A stretch of 64,000 nucleotides of DNA from Pseudonocardia phyllosphaerae (GTDB lineage: Bacteria; Actinomycetota; Actinomycetes; Mycobacteriales; Pseudonocardiaceae), in contig NZ_JBKGXS010000002.1 of the NCBI RefSeq assembly GCF_046546475.1, positions 186,001 through 250,000 on the forward strand. Direction: 5' to 3'. Position numbers and translations under genes: made by a program. The notes under the pieces are model-generated. The model did not search any database. It was not told the origin of the DNA and saw only the letters and a list, made by a program, of their open reading frames with translations. Below, one piece after another: positions 55,049 through 63,641 of the stretch; positions within the stretch are counted from its first letter, which is position 1, and each line of letters opens with the position of its first letter.

Positions 55049-56230
55049 TCACCCCAGGTACGACGTGTCGTTCACCAGCCGCACCGACGCCCCGCCGTCG
55101 GGGTAGAACTCGACGACGTTGGTGCAGGCCAGGTCCAGGTGCATCCGGTAGAGCACGCCGTCACCGGCGTCGAGGGCGTCGCGCAGCATGAGCTTGATCG
55201 GCGTCACGTGGCTGACCACGACCACAGTCTCCCCCGCGAACTCCTCGACGATCCGGGCGCGCTCGGCAGCGACCCGCTCCCCCACTGCGGCGAAGCTCTC
55301 CCCGCCGGGCGGTGCGACCTGCGACGACCCGAGCCAGCGTCCGTGCAGCTCCGGGTCGCGCTCGCGGGCCTCGGCGAAGGTCAGCCCCTCCCAGCCGCCG
55401 AAGTCGGTCTCGATCAGCGCGTCGCGGACCTCCAGCGGCGCCCCGGTCGTCTCGGCGACGGCCGCGGCGGTCTGCCGGGCCCGGCGCAGTGGCGAGGTCA
55501 GGATCGCGGCCGGACGGCCCTCGGCGGAGACGTAGCGGGCAGCCAGCTCGCGGGCGGCGGCGACGGCCTGCGCCTGCCCGGCGTCGGTCAGCTCGGGGTC
55601 GCCGTGCCCGGAGTAGCGGCGGTGCACCGACAGCTCGGTCTGCCCGTGGCGCAGCAGCACCATCCGCACCGGCGTGCCGACCTGCCCGGTCCACGCCGTC
55701 GCCGCCGCACGGGCCCCGGTCGATCCGGTGGAGCGCTCCGTGGACTCGGGCTCCGGGTCGCTGTCGGGGTCGGTCGCGACCGGCGCGGCCGGGGCCTCGG
55801 CGGGCCCGGTCGTGGGCACCGACGGCTGGGAGTCACCGTCCATCGCCTTGTTGGCCAGGGCGTCGGCGCGGGAGTTCTCGGCGCGCGGGATCCAGGCGTA
55901 GCGCACCGCGTCGAACTCGTCGGCCAGGCCGGTGGCCTCGGCGGCCAGCTCCCGCAGCGCCCCGTTCTTGATCTTCCAGTTCCCGGACATCTGCTCGACG
56001 ACGAGCTTGGAGTCCATCCGGACGTCGACCTCGGTCGCGCCCAGCTCCAGCGCCGCGGCGAGCCCGGCGATCAGGCCGCGGTACTCGGCGACGTTGTTGG
56101 TGGCCGACCCGACGCCGTCGTAGACCTCGGCCAGGACCTGCGTGCCGGACTCGTCCAGCACCGCCGCCCCGTAGCCGGCGACACCGGGGTTGCCGCGCGA
56201 GCCGCCGTCGGCCTCGACAACCAGCCTCAC
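55049..56230 (-). CDS. Bifunctional RNase HI / histidine phosphatase
   Basis: A 393-residue fusion like mycobacterial Rv2228c. Residues 1-140 are type I RNase H: VEADGGSRGNPGVAGYGAAV with the first Asp, NNVAEYRGLIAGL with Glu, VDVRMDSKLVVEQMSGNWKI with Asp, and the final AENSRADALAN with the last Asp. After a 45-residue Pro/Asp linker the phosphatase domain has VLLRHGQTELSVHRRYSGHG and VVVVSHVTPIKLML, as in alpha-ribazole phosphatase. GTG 56230 overlaps the zinc-ribbon gene stop. Last gene of a four-gene coupled operon. Confidence 0.95.
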   Translation of the reverse strand: MRLVVEADGGSRGNPGVAGYGAAVLDESGTQVLAEVYDGVGSATNNVAEYRGLIAGLAAALELGATEVDVRMDSKLVVEQMSGNWKIKNGALRELAAEATGLADEFDAVRYAWIPRAENSRADALANKAMDGDSQPSVPTTGPAEAPAAPVATDPDSDPEPESTERSTGSTGARAAATAWTGQVGTPVRMVLLRHGQTELSVHRRYSGHGDPELTDAGQAQAVAAARELAARYVSAEGRPAAILTSPLRRARQTAAAVAETTGAPLEVRDALIETDFGGWEGLTFAEARERDPELHGRWLGSSQVAPPGGESFAAVGERVAAERARIVEEFAGETVVVVSHVTPIKLMLRDALDAGDGVLYRMHLDLACTNVVEFYPDGGASVRLVNDTSYLG

Positions 56231-56952
56231 GACGCGCGCACCAGAATCGCGCCGCACTCCTCGCAGTGCACGACGTCGTCCTTCGCCTTGCCGCGCACCT
56301 GCGCGAGGAAGGTGCGGTCCAGCTCGAGCCGGCAGGCGCCGCAGCGGGACTCGCGCAGCGCACCGGCCGCGATCCGGCCCTTGGCGCGGATCCGCTCGTA
56401 CTCGGCGTGCAGGTCCTCGGGCAGCTTCGCGACGACCTCGGTCCGGGCCCGGTCCCGCCCGGCCTGCGACGCGTCGAGGTCGGCCTCGGCGGCGTCGCGG
56501 CGCTCGGCGAGGTCGGCCACCTCGGCGGCGATCTTCTCCTGGTCGGTGCGGGCGTGGTCGAGCTCGGCGCCGACCGCCTCCCGCTCCTCCATGATCTCGA
56601 GCTCCTCGTCCTCCAGGACCCCCTGGCGGCGGGCGAGCGTGTCCAGCTCGTGCTGCAGCTCGGTCGCCTGCTTGGCACCGATCCCGGACCCGGCCAGCAT
56701 CTGCTGGTCCTTGGCGGTGCGGGCGCGGACGCCCTCGACGTCGCGTTCGATGCGGGCGATGTCGCGGTCGAGGTCCCCGGCGCGGGTCTCGGCACGCACG
56801 ACCGCGTCCTTCGCCGCCTGCAGCCGCTGCTCGGCCTCGGTGAGCTGGGCGTGCTCGGGCAGCGTGCGGCGCTGGTGGGCGATCCTGCCGATCTCGACGT
56901 CGACCTCGGCCAGCGTCAGCAGCGTGGACTGCGCGGCGGGATCGGCCTTCAT
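56227..56952 (-). CDS. Coiled-coil zinc-ribbon protein (Rv2229c-like)
   Basis: A 241-residue protein with a long coiled coil (residues about 10-180, Ala/Glu/Arg heptads) and a C-terminal C4 zinc ribbon, CGACRLEL and HCEECGAIL. This is the conserved actinobacterial partner of the RNase H/phosphatase fusion. ATG 56952 has AGGAGG upstream. Both ends overlap neighbours by four bases. Function unknown; a nucleic-acid role is suggested by the fold and context. Confidence 0.93.
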   Translation of the reverse strand: MKADPAAQSTLLTLAEVDVEIGRIAHQRRTLPEHAQLTEAEQRLQAAKDAVVRAETRAGDLDRDIARIERDVEGVRARTAKDQQMLAGSGIGAKQATELQHELDTLARRQGVLEDEELEIMEEREAVGAELDHARTDQEKIAAEVADLAERRDAAEADLDASQAGRDRARTEVVAKLPEDLHAEYERIRAKGRIAAGALRESRCGACRLELDRTFLAQVRGKAKDDVVHCEECGAILVRAS

Positions 56953-58109
56953 CTGGGGTCCTCCTGCTGATCGGCGTGGGTGGTCCACGGGTCGGTTCGC
57001 GCCCGGGACACGGAGACCTCGACGCTACCGTCGAAGGCCGTGCGGACGACGTCCGCCGCCTGGGCGCACCACGGCCACTCCGACGCCCAGTGTGCGACGT
57101 CGACCAGCGCGGGCGCCGGGCCACCCGGCCCGGTCCCGGCCAGCGCGTGTTCCGAGGCCGGGTGGTGGCGCAGGTCGGCGGTGACGAACGCGTCGACCCC
57201 GGCTGCGGTCGCGGAGCCGAGCGCGGAGTCCCCGGAGCCGCCGCTGACCGCGACCCGGCGGATCTCCCGGTCCGGGTCACCGGCGCCGCGCACGCCCCAG
57301 GTCGTCGCGGGCAGGGCGTCGGCGACGCGGCGGGTGAACGCGGCGAAGCTCTCCGCCGCCGGCAGTGTCCCGACCCGGCCGAGTCCCTGCGACGACGGCA
57401 GCGGCGCCATCTCCAGCAGGTCGAACGCCGGCTCCTCGTAGGGGTGCGAGGCCCGCAGCGCCTCGACGACGGCGCGCCGCTTCCCGCGGGGCAGCACCAT
57501 CTCGATCCGGGTCTCGGCGACCCGCTCCAGCTTCCCGACCTCGCCGACGGCGGGGACGGCGCCGTCGAGCGGGAGGAACTGGCCGGTCCCGGCGGTGGCG
57601 AACGAGCAGTGCGAGTAGTTGCCGAAGTGCCCGGCGCCGGCGTCGGCGAGCGCGGCGTGCACCTGCGCGATCGCCGGGCCGACCGGCACGAACGTGACGA
57701 TCTTGTCCAGGGCCGGGCCGGGCTCGGGCTCCAGCGGCCCCTCGACGGTGACCCCGAGCGCGCCGGCGAGCGCGTCGGAGACGCCGGGGTCGGCGAGGTC
57801 GGCGTTGGTGTGCGCGGTGAACAGCCCGACGCCGCCGCGGATCAGCTTGTGCAGCAACGCACCCTTCGGCGTGTCGGCACCGACGCCGTGCACCCCGCGC
57901 AGCAGCAGCGGGTGGTGGGTGACGAGCAGCTGGGCGCCGGTCTCCAGGGCCTCGTCGACGGTCTCGACGACCGGGTCGACGGCGAAGAGCACCTTCCCGA
58001 CCTTGTCGTCGGGGTCGCCGCAGACCAGCCCGACGGCGTCCCAGTCCATCGCCAGGTGCGGCGGGTAGGCCGCCTCCAGCGCCGCGACGACCTCTCCGAG
58101 CGTGCTCAC
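56949..58109 (-). CDS. Nif3-like dinuclear metal protein
   Basis: A 386-residue Nif3/DUF34 protein. Metal-binding segments are LLVTHHPLLLRGV near the N-terminus, AHTNADLADPGVSDALAGAL, and the C-terminal DLRHHPASEHALAG. A central PII-like insert (DKIVTFVPVGPAIAQVHAAL) is present, as in the longer family members. It is often annotated GTP cyclohydrolase type 2, which is not well supported. GTG 58109; overlaps both neighbours. Confidence 0.93.
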   Translation of the reverse strand: MSTLGEVVAALEAAYPPHLAMDWDAVGLVCGDPDDKVGKVLFAVDPVVETVDEALETGAQLLVTHHPLLLRGVHGVGADTPKGALLHKLIRGGVGLFTAHTNADLADPGVSDALAGALGVTVEGPLEPEPGPALDKIVTFVPVGPAIAQVHAALADAGAGHFGNYSHCSFATAGTGQFLPLDGAVPAVGEVGKLERVAETRIEMVLPRGKRRAVVEALRASHPYEEPAFDLLEMAPLPSSQGLGRVGTLPAAESFAAFTRRVADALPATTWGVRGAGDPDREIRRVAVSGGSGDSALGSATAAGVDAFVTADLRHHPASEHALAGTGPGGPAPALVDVAHWASEWPWCAQAADVVRTAFDGSVEVSVSRARTDPWTTHADQQEDPR

Positions 58110-59200
58110 ACCGTCACCGCCAGGGTCCGCAGGGCCTCGTCGAGGGCCTCGACGAGCCGGTACGCGGTCTCCGGCGGGCGCACCGCGACGCGCACGTGGT
58201 CCGGGCCGAGCCCGGGGAAGGTGTCGCCCCGCCGCACGGCGATCCCGTGCTCGCGCAGCAGCCGCCGGACGTCGTGGCCGGTGCCGTCGGGCAGGTGCAG
58301 CAGCAGGTACGGCGCCAGGCCCGGCTGCACCGCGACTCCCTCGATCGCGGACAGCGCGGTGGCCTGGGCAACCCGGTGCGCGGCGAGCTCGCGGGCGCGC
58401 TGGTCGGCCGCGGACAGCGCGTCGGGCTCGCAGCAGGCGATGATCGCCTCCAGCGCGAGCGACGACACCGGCCACGGCGGCCGCGGGGCGGCGAGCCGGG
58501 CGAGCAGCGCGGGGTCGCCGATGGCGTAGCCGGCGCGCAGCCCGGCCAGCGCCCAGGTCTTGGTGAGCGAGCGGAACACGAGCAGGCCGGGCACGGCGTC
58601 GTCGGCGGCGAGGGACTCCGGCTCGCCCGGGACGGCGTCGGCGAACGCCTCGTCGACGAGCAGCACGCGGCCCGGGCGGGCGAGCGCGCGCAGGTCGGCA
58701 GCCGGGTGCAGCACCCCGGTCGGGTTCGTCGGGTTCCCGACGACGACCAGGTCGGCCTGGTCGGGGACGGCGCGCGGGTCCAGTGCGTGGCCGTCGTCGG
58801 GGTCGGTGAGCACCCGTTCGACGGGAATCCCGGCGTCGCGCAGCGCGGCCTCGGGCTCGGTGAACCCCGGGTGCACGACGGCGGCCAGCTCCGGGCGCAG
58901 CGCGGGCAGCAGCGCGAAGCCCTCGGCGCTACCGGCCAGCGGCAGGACCTCCTCGGGGCGGCGGCGGTGCCGGGCGGCGGCGACCTCGCGGGCGCGGCGG
59001 TCGTGGGCGGCCTGCGGGTAGCGGCCGAGCCCGTCGAGCGCGGTGACCAGGCGCTCGCGCAGCCAGGGCGGCGGCCCGTCGCCGACGACGTTGACCGCGA
59101 AGTCGATCAGACCGTCCCCGGTATCGGCGTCCCCGTGGTGGCGCAGGTCGTGGCCGTCGGACGCGGGATCCGCGCCCGACGCTGCTGTTCGGCCGGCCAT
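58106..59200 (-). CDS. cobC: Threonine-phosphate decarboxylase-like aminotransferase
   Basis: A 364-residue class I/II PLP enzyme like Rv2231c CobC. The core has VVVGNPTNPTGVLHPAADLR, the cofactor Asp in VLLVDEAFADAVPG and the PLP Lys in FRSLTKTWALAGLRAGYAIG. It would make aminopropanol phosphate for cobalamin, or act on histidinol phosphate; the neighbouring ribazole-phosphatase-like domain favours the B12 reading. ATG 59200 lies 6 bases after TAGGGT, so this is the operon promoter. Confidence 0.9.
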   Translation of the reverse strand: MAGRTAASGADPASDGHDLRHHGDADTGDGLIDFAVNVVGDGPPPWLRERLVTALDGLGRYPQAAHDRRAREVAAARHRRRPEEVLPLAGSAEGFALLPALRPELAAVVHPGFTEPEAALRDAGIPVERVLTDPDDGHALDPRAVPDQADLVVVGNPTNPTGVLHPAADLRALARPGRVLLVDEAFADAVPGEPESLAADDAVPGLLVFRSLTKTWALAGLRAGYAIGDPALLARLAAPRPPWPVSSLALEAIIACCEPDALSAADQRARELAAHRVAQATALSAIEGVAVQPGLAPYLLLHLPDGTGHDVRRLLREHGIAVRRGDTFPGLGPDHVRVAVRPPETAYRLVEALDEALRTLAVTV

Positions 59201-59206
59201 CCACCC

Positions 59207-59212
59207 ACCCTA
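59207..59212 (-). promoter_or_regulatory. -10 element of the cobC-rnhA operon
   Basis: On the minus strand TAGGGT, then 6 bases and ATG 59200. Confidence 0.6.
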
Positions 59213-59325
59213 CGACCGCGCCGGAGCCCGCCAGGCGGGCCCGGTCGTGTGTGACGGGACCGTGACGATCGGATGACCGTACGGAGTGCCCCCGACCTGG
59301 TACTTCACCCCGGGACGGAAGCCTC

Positions 59326-59331
59326 TACCGT
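59326..59331 (+). promoter_or_regulatory. -10 element upstream of ptpA
   Basis: TACCGT, then 7 bases and GTG 59339. Confidence 0.55.
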
Positions 59332-59338
59332 GGACGGC

Positions 59339-59797
59339 GTGCACGTGTGCTTCGTCTGTTCCGGGAACATCTGCCGCTCGCCCATCGCGGAGAAGATGCT
59401 GGCCTCCGAGGTGGAGGCCATGGGCCTGTCCGACCGTGTCCGGGTGACCAGCGCCGGCACGGGGCACTGGCACGTCGGGGAGTCGATGGACGCCCGCTCG
59501 GCGGAGATCCTCGACGAGCACGGCTACGACACCGCGCATGCGGCGCGGCAGGTCGACTCCGAGATCCTCGGCGCGGACCTGCTCGTCGCGCTCGACGGCG
59601 AGCACCTGCGCTGGCTGCAGCGCTCGGTGCCCGAGCCGAACCGGGTCCGGCTGCTGCGCTCGTTCGACCCGTCCGCCGCCGACGGCGCCGAGGTGCCCGA
59701 CCCCTACTACGGCGGGCCGGACGGCTTCACCGAGGTCTACGAGATGGTCGACGCCGCCCTGCCCGGCCTCGCCGAGTACGTCAAGCGCCACGCGTGA
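59339..59797 (+). CDS. ptpA: Low-molecular-weight protein tyrosine phosphatase
   Basis: A 152-residue LMW-PTP. The P-loop C7-SGNIC-R13-S is at the N-terminus and the general acid is Asp121 in VPDPYYGG. GTG 59339 is preferred over the longer frame because the P-loop must lie near the start and a -10 hexamer lies 7 bases before it. In mycobacteria the gene is also next to the cobC block, together with ptkA, which is absent here. Overlaps the kinase gene by four bases. Confidence 0.95.
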   Translation: MHVCFVCSGNICRSPIAEKMLASEVEAMGLSDRVRVTSAGTGHWHVGESMDARSAEILDEHGYDTAHAARQVDSEILGADLLVALDGEHLRWLQRSVPEPNRVRLLRSFDPSAADGAEVPDPYYGGPDGFTEVYEMVDAALPGLAEYVKRHA

Positions 59798-60678
59798 GCC
59801 CCGACGCCGGCACCGTCGCGCGGCTGACCGGCCGCGACGTCGTCGGCGGCGGGCGGGGCTTCCCGCCGCGGTTCACTCTCGACGACCGCGCGGGCGGGAC
59901 GACCGAGGTCGTGGTGAAGGACGGCGCCGCCGATCCGGGCTCGATCCCGGCCGAGGCCGCGGGTCTGCGCTGGCTGGCCGTGCCGGGCGGCCCGCCGGTG
60001 CCCGAGGTGCTCGGCGCCGACGACACGCTGCTGGTGAGCACCGCGGTCCCGGGCGGGCGCCCGTCCACCGACGCCGCGCAGGAGCTGGGCCACCGGCTCG
60101 TCGCGCTGCACGGCAGCGGCGCCGACGCGTTCGGGGCTCCCCCGCCCGGCGGACCCGAGGACGCCTGGATCGGGCACACCGGGATGCGCAACCGGCCCTG
60201 TGACGGTCCGTGGGGCGCCTGGTTCGCCGACGAGCGGGTGCTGCCCTATCTGCGTACGGCACGGGACCGGGGCGCGGTCGACGCCCGCGGGGCGACCGTG
60301 GTCGAGCGGGTGTGCGAGCGCCTGCACGACCCGGCCGACGACCTCGCCGGGCCGGCCGAGCCCCCGGCCCGGCTGCACGGCGACCTGTGGTCGGGCAACG
60401 TGCTCTGGTCCGCGGAGGGGGCCTGGCTGATCGACCCGGCCGCGCACGGCGGGCACCGTGAGTCGGACCTGGCGATGCTGGAGCTGTTCGGGCTGCCGCA
60501 CCTGGACCGGGTGCTCGGCGCCTACGCCGACGCCGCGGCCGGCGCGGGTGTCCCGCTCGCCCCGGGCCGCGAGCACCGGGTGCCGCTGCACCAGCTGTTC
60601 CCGCTGCTGGTGCACGCCGTGCTGTTCGGCGGCGGGTACGGCTCCCGGGCCGTGGCGGCGGCCCGGGAGCTCGGCTGA
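59794..60678 (+). CDS. Fructosamine kinase family protein
   Basis: A 294-residue kinase-fold protein. The catalytic loop LHGDLWSGNVLWSAEGAWLI is followed by DPAAHGGHRESDLAMLELFG (Mg-binding Asp), the pattern of fructosamine-3-kinases that repair glycated amines. The N-lobe has VARLTGRDVVGGGRGFPPRF and VVVKDGAADPGSIPAEAAGL. GTG 59794 overlaps the ptpA stop, so phosphatase and kinase are produced together. Confidence 0.9.
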   Translation: MSPDAGTVARLTGRDVVGGGRGFPPRFTLDDRAGGTTEVVVKDGAADPGSIPAEAAGLRWLAVPGGPPVPEVLGADDTLLVSTAVPGGRPSTDAAQELGHRLVALHGSGADAFGAPPPGGPEDAWIGHTGMRNRPCDGPWGAWFADERVLPYLRTARDRGAVDARGATVVERVCERLHDPADDLAGPAEPPARLHGDLWSGNVLWSAEGAWLIDPAAHGGHRESDLAMLELFGLPHLDRVLGAYADAAAGAGVPLAPGREHRVPLHQLFPLLVHAVLFGGGYGSRAVAAARELG

Positions 60679-60696
60679 TCCTCCGGATTCCCCGGA

Positions 60697-60725
60697 GCAG
60701 GGCCCCGGAACAGGGCCCCGGAGCA
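60697..60725. repeat. Short tandem GC repeat after the kinase gene
   Basis: AGCAGGGCCCCGGA is followed by a near-copy ACAGGGCCCCGGAG between convergent genes. Just before it CTCCGG-ATTCC-CCGGAG could form a weak terminator hairpin. Confidence 0.5.
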
Positions 60726-60729
60726 GGAC

Positions 60730-62007
60730 TCAGTAGGCCCCGTGCGCCCCGCGCAGCGGGAAGCCGGAGGACTTGTCGTCGTGCAGCTTCACGCCGAGCA
60801 CCTGGTGCAGCTGGATGTTGTCCAGGTCGAACCCGAGGCGGCAGGCGGCCATGTAGAGCCGCCAGACCCGCGCCCGGCCGATCCCGACCTCGGCGACGGC
60901 GTCGTCCCAGTGCTTCTCGAGGTTGGTCCCCCAGTCGCGCAGGGTCAGCGCGTAGTGCTCGCGCAGGTTCTCCTCGTGCCGCACCTCGAAGCCGGCCTCG
61001 TTCATCTCCGAGACCAGCGAGCCGATGGTCTCCAGCTCGCCGTCCGGGAAGACGTAGCGGTGGATGAACGGGTCGGTGTGGCGGTGGTCGGGCTTGTAGG
61101 GCTGGGTGATGCAGTGGTTGAGCATCCGCCCGCCCGGGCGCAGCTTGGCGTACATCGACCGGAAGTAGCCGGGAATGTTCGCCTTGCCGATGTGCTCGGT
61201 GAGCCCGATGGAGGAGACCGCGTCGTAGACGCCGTCCGGGACGTCGCGGTAGTCGAGGTGGCGCACCTCGGCGAGGTCGGCGAGGCCCTCGCGCTCGATG
61301 GCTGCCTGCGCCCAGGCCGCCTGCTCCTTGGACAGCGTGACGCCGAGCGCCTTCACCCCGTGCTCGCGGGCGGCGTGGCGGACCATGCCGCCCCAGCCGC
61401 AGCCGACGTCGAGCAGCTTCATGCCCGGCTCCAGCGCGAGCTTGGTGCAGACCATCTCGTACTTCGCGGCCTGCGCGGTCTCCAGCGACGCGTCGGCGTC
61501 GGGGTAGGCGGCGCAGGTGTAGGTCATCGACGGGCCGAGGACGTACTCGTAGAAGGTGTTCGAGACGTCGTAGTGGTGCGAGATGGCCTGCGAGTCCCGC
61601 CGCCGGGAGTGCAGGAACCCCTTGGGCCGCGCCTCCAGGTCCGGCGGGGGCATGCGGTGCTCGCGCCAGTACGGCAGCAGCTGGCGGACCAGCTTCAGCT
61701 GCTCGCGCCGCGGGATCGAGTGCAGCGTGACCTCGGCCATCGCCGCCAGCGCGGTGTGCAGGTCGCCGTCGACGTCGATCTCGGAGGTGACGTAGGCCCG
61801 CGCCAGGCCGAGCGTGCCGGGCGCGCTCACCAGCCGGCCCAGGGCCCGCGGCGAGTTGACGTGCAGCGTCACCGGCGCGTCCTTCGGCCCCGTGGCGGAG
61901 CCGTCGAAGGCCTCGACGCGCAGCGTCGGGGTGTTGCCCAGTACCCGGGCCAGGATGCCGGCCACCGGCTCCGTGGACGTGGCCGCTCGCTCCAGCACTC
62001 CGGTCAT
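60730..62007 (-). CDS. tmsB: Fatty-acid methyltransferase of 10-methyl branched lipid synthesis
   Basis: A 425-residue SAM enzyme of the cyclopropane synthase/UfaA1 family. SAM motif LLDVGCGWGGMVRHAAREHG is near residue 200, with ISHHYDVSNTFYEYVLGPSM and SSIGLTEHIGKANIPGYFRS as family landmarks. In actinomycetes the homologue places a methylene at C10 of oleoyl phospholipid; the partner reductase completes 10-methylstearate (tuberculostearate). ATG 62007 has GGGAGA upstream. The reductase gene lies 49 bases upstream on the same strand. The symbol follows the tms naming as I recall it. Confidence 0.9.
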   Translation of the reverse strand: MTGVLERAATSTEPVAGILARVLGNTPTLRVEAFDGSATGPKDAPVTLHVNSPRALGRLVSAPGTLGLARAYVTSEIDVDGDLHTALAAMAEVTLHSIPRREQLKLVRQLLPYWREHRMPPPDLEARPKGFLHSRRRDSQAISHHYDVSNTFYEYVLGPSMTYTCAAYPDADASLETAQAAKYEMVCTKLALEPGMKLLDVGCGWGGMVRHAAREHGVKALGVTLSKEQAAWAQAAIEREGLADLAEVRHLDYRDVPDGVYDAVSSIGLTEHIGKANIPGYFRSMYAKLRPGGRMLNHCITQPYKPDHRHTDPFIHRYVFPDGELETIGSLVSEMNEAGFEVRHEENLREHYALTLRDWGTNLEKHWDDAVAEVGIGRARVWRLYMAACRLGFDLDNIQLHQVLGVKLHDDKSSGFPLRGAHGAY

Positions 62008-62056
62008 TGCCGTTCTCCCAGTGTCGGTCGTCGCAGGTCGCGATCGATGTGCAGGC

Positions 62057-63442
62057 TCACCGGCGTCCGGTGACCTTGCGGAACAGGTCGAGCGCCCGCC
62101 CGTCCGGGTCGTAGCGCTCCTTCACCGCGCGGTAGGCGTCGCCGTTGTAGTGCGCCCAGAACTCGTCCTCGTCGTAGTGCACCGTCGAGTACAGCGACTT
62201 GTGGCCGCCGAGGGAGGCCACGAGCTCCTCGATCAGCCGGTTGTGTGCCCACGGGTCGCCGGGCTTCTCCGGCACCGAGGACCAGAACCCGACGTTGACG
62301 TAGAGCCGGCCGGGTTCCATCGGGTACAGCGGCCAGGACCGCTCGCCGCGCAGCTCGAGCGGGCACAGCCACACCGGCTCGATCGGCACCTCGCGGTGGA
62401 AGACCTCGAGGAACTCCGGCAGCCGCTCGACCGGGATCTCGACGTCCTGCACGACCATCTCCTCGGCCGTGCCGCCGAGCGCTTCGCGGACCCGGTTCGA
62501 CGCGCCGTAGCGCTGGTCGAGGGCGACGAGGCGGCGGTAGACGTCCGAGCGGCGGTAGCGGCGCGGCCAGAACCGCCGCACCGCCGGGTTCTGCACGCCG
62601 AACGCGCGCGAGCACCAGAACCAGTCCGGGTCCCAGCGCCAGATGAAGTCGTGCGTGGTCAGGTGGTCGACCGGGCGCTGCTGCAGCGAGCGGTAGAAGA
62701 CCTCCTGACCGGTGTAGTCGGAGATCCGCGCTCCGGGCATCGGGGCGTCGACGAACTCACCGACGGTCAGGTACTGCTCCTCGGGCGAGAAGACCACGCC
62801 GTCGAGGAAGTCGACCCCGCCGGCGGGACCGGCCTCGACGAAGCCGGGGATCGCGTCGGACAGCGCCTGCGCGGTCGGGTACCGGTGGTGGGTGAGCTTG
62901 ACGAAGGGCTTGACCGGCGCCAGCTCCACGACCAGACGCATCGCGTAGCCGAGGGTCCCGTAGGAGTTGGGGAACGCGGCGAACAGGTCCGCGTGCTCGC
63001 CGTCGGGGGTGACCGTGAGCAGCTCACCGGACGGGGTGAGGACGTCCATCTCCAGCACCGACTCGTGCGGCAGCCCGTCGCGGAACGACGACGCCTCCAC
63101 CCCGAGCCCGGTGACGGCGCCGCCCAGGGTGATGGTCTTGAGCTGCGGCACGACCAGCGGCATCAGGCCGTACGGCAGGGTCGCGGCGACGATCGTCTCG
63201 TAGGTCGCCATGCCCTGGACCTCGGCGGTACGGGCCTCCGGGTCCACCGACAGGACACCGTTCAGCGCGGTGGTGTCCAGCGCGGTGGCGCCGCGGCCGC
63301 GGTCCCGGTCGCCGAACCGGAACAGGTTCGACGACGGCTTGGCCAGCTGCACCCGGCCGGCACCGCTGCGGGCCGCACGCAGCCGCTCGACGGCCGCGTC
63401 GTGCGTGGACCGGGCGGTCGGCGCAGCTGCGAAGGTCACCAT
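62057..63442 (-). CDS. tmsA: FAD-linked reductase of 10-methyl branched lipid synthesis
   Basis: A 461-residue FAD-binding type 4 (vanillyl-alcohol oxidase-like) flavoprotein. The FAD region is GVLSVDPEARTAEVQGMATY, then TLGGAVTGLGVEASSFRDGL; AFPNSYGTLGYAMRLVVELA follows. It matches Rv0449c-type proteins that reduce the 10-methylene fatty acid. ATG 63442 lies 7 bases after TATCGT. It is the first gene of the two-gene operon with tmsB and divergent from the dienelactone hydrolase. Confidence 0.9.
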   Translation of the reverse strand: MVTFAAAPTARSTHDAAVERLRAARSGAGRVQLAKPSSNLFRFGDRDRGRGATALDTTALNGVLSVDPEARTAEVQGMATYETIVAATLPYGLMPLVVPQLKTITLGGAVTGLGVEASSFRDGLPHESVLEMDVLTPSGELLTVTPDGEHADLFAAFPNSYGTLGYAMRLVVELAPVKPFVKLTHHRYPTAQALSDAIPGFVEAGPAGGVDFLDGVVFSPEEQYLTVGEFVDAPMPGARISDYTGQEVFYRSLQQRPVDHLTTHDFIWRWDPDWFWCSRAFGVQNPAVRRFWPRRYRRSDVYRRLVALDQRYGASNRVREALGGTAEEMVVQDVEIPVERLPEFLEVFHREVPIEPVWLCPLELRGERSWPLYPMEPGRLYVNVGFWSSVPEKPGDPWAHNRLIEELVASLGGHKSLYSTVHYDEDEFWAHYNGDAYRAVKERYDPDGRALDLFRKVTGRR

Positions 63443-63449
63443 GACCTCG

Positions 63450-63455
63450 ACGATA
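63450..63455 (-). promoter_or_regulatory. -10 element of the tmsA-tmsB operon
   Basis: On the minus strand TATCGT, then 7 bases and ATG 63442. Confidence 0.55.
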
Positions 63456-63641
63456 TCCCCGCATCGTTTGCGACGCTCACGGTTGACTCACTCGTCACAC
63501 AGGCCGTCCCCATGACCCGATCGGCCCTGCCCATGACCCCATTCATGATCGTCTTACGTTCCGCAACCGTCCGTGATGGACCGACCTGACCGGGTGAGCG
63601 CCACCGCGCGGAGCGGGCCGGGGCGTGGTGTCATCCGGCGC

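Noticed and set aside
55049..55694. Minus-strand frame 55161-55694 and plus-strand frames over the RNase H gene
   Set aside because: They are alternative-frame shadows of the RNase H/phosphatase fusion, which has complete motifs.
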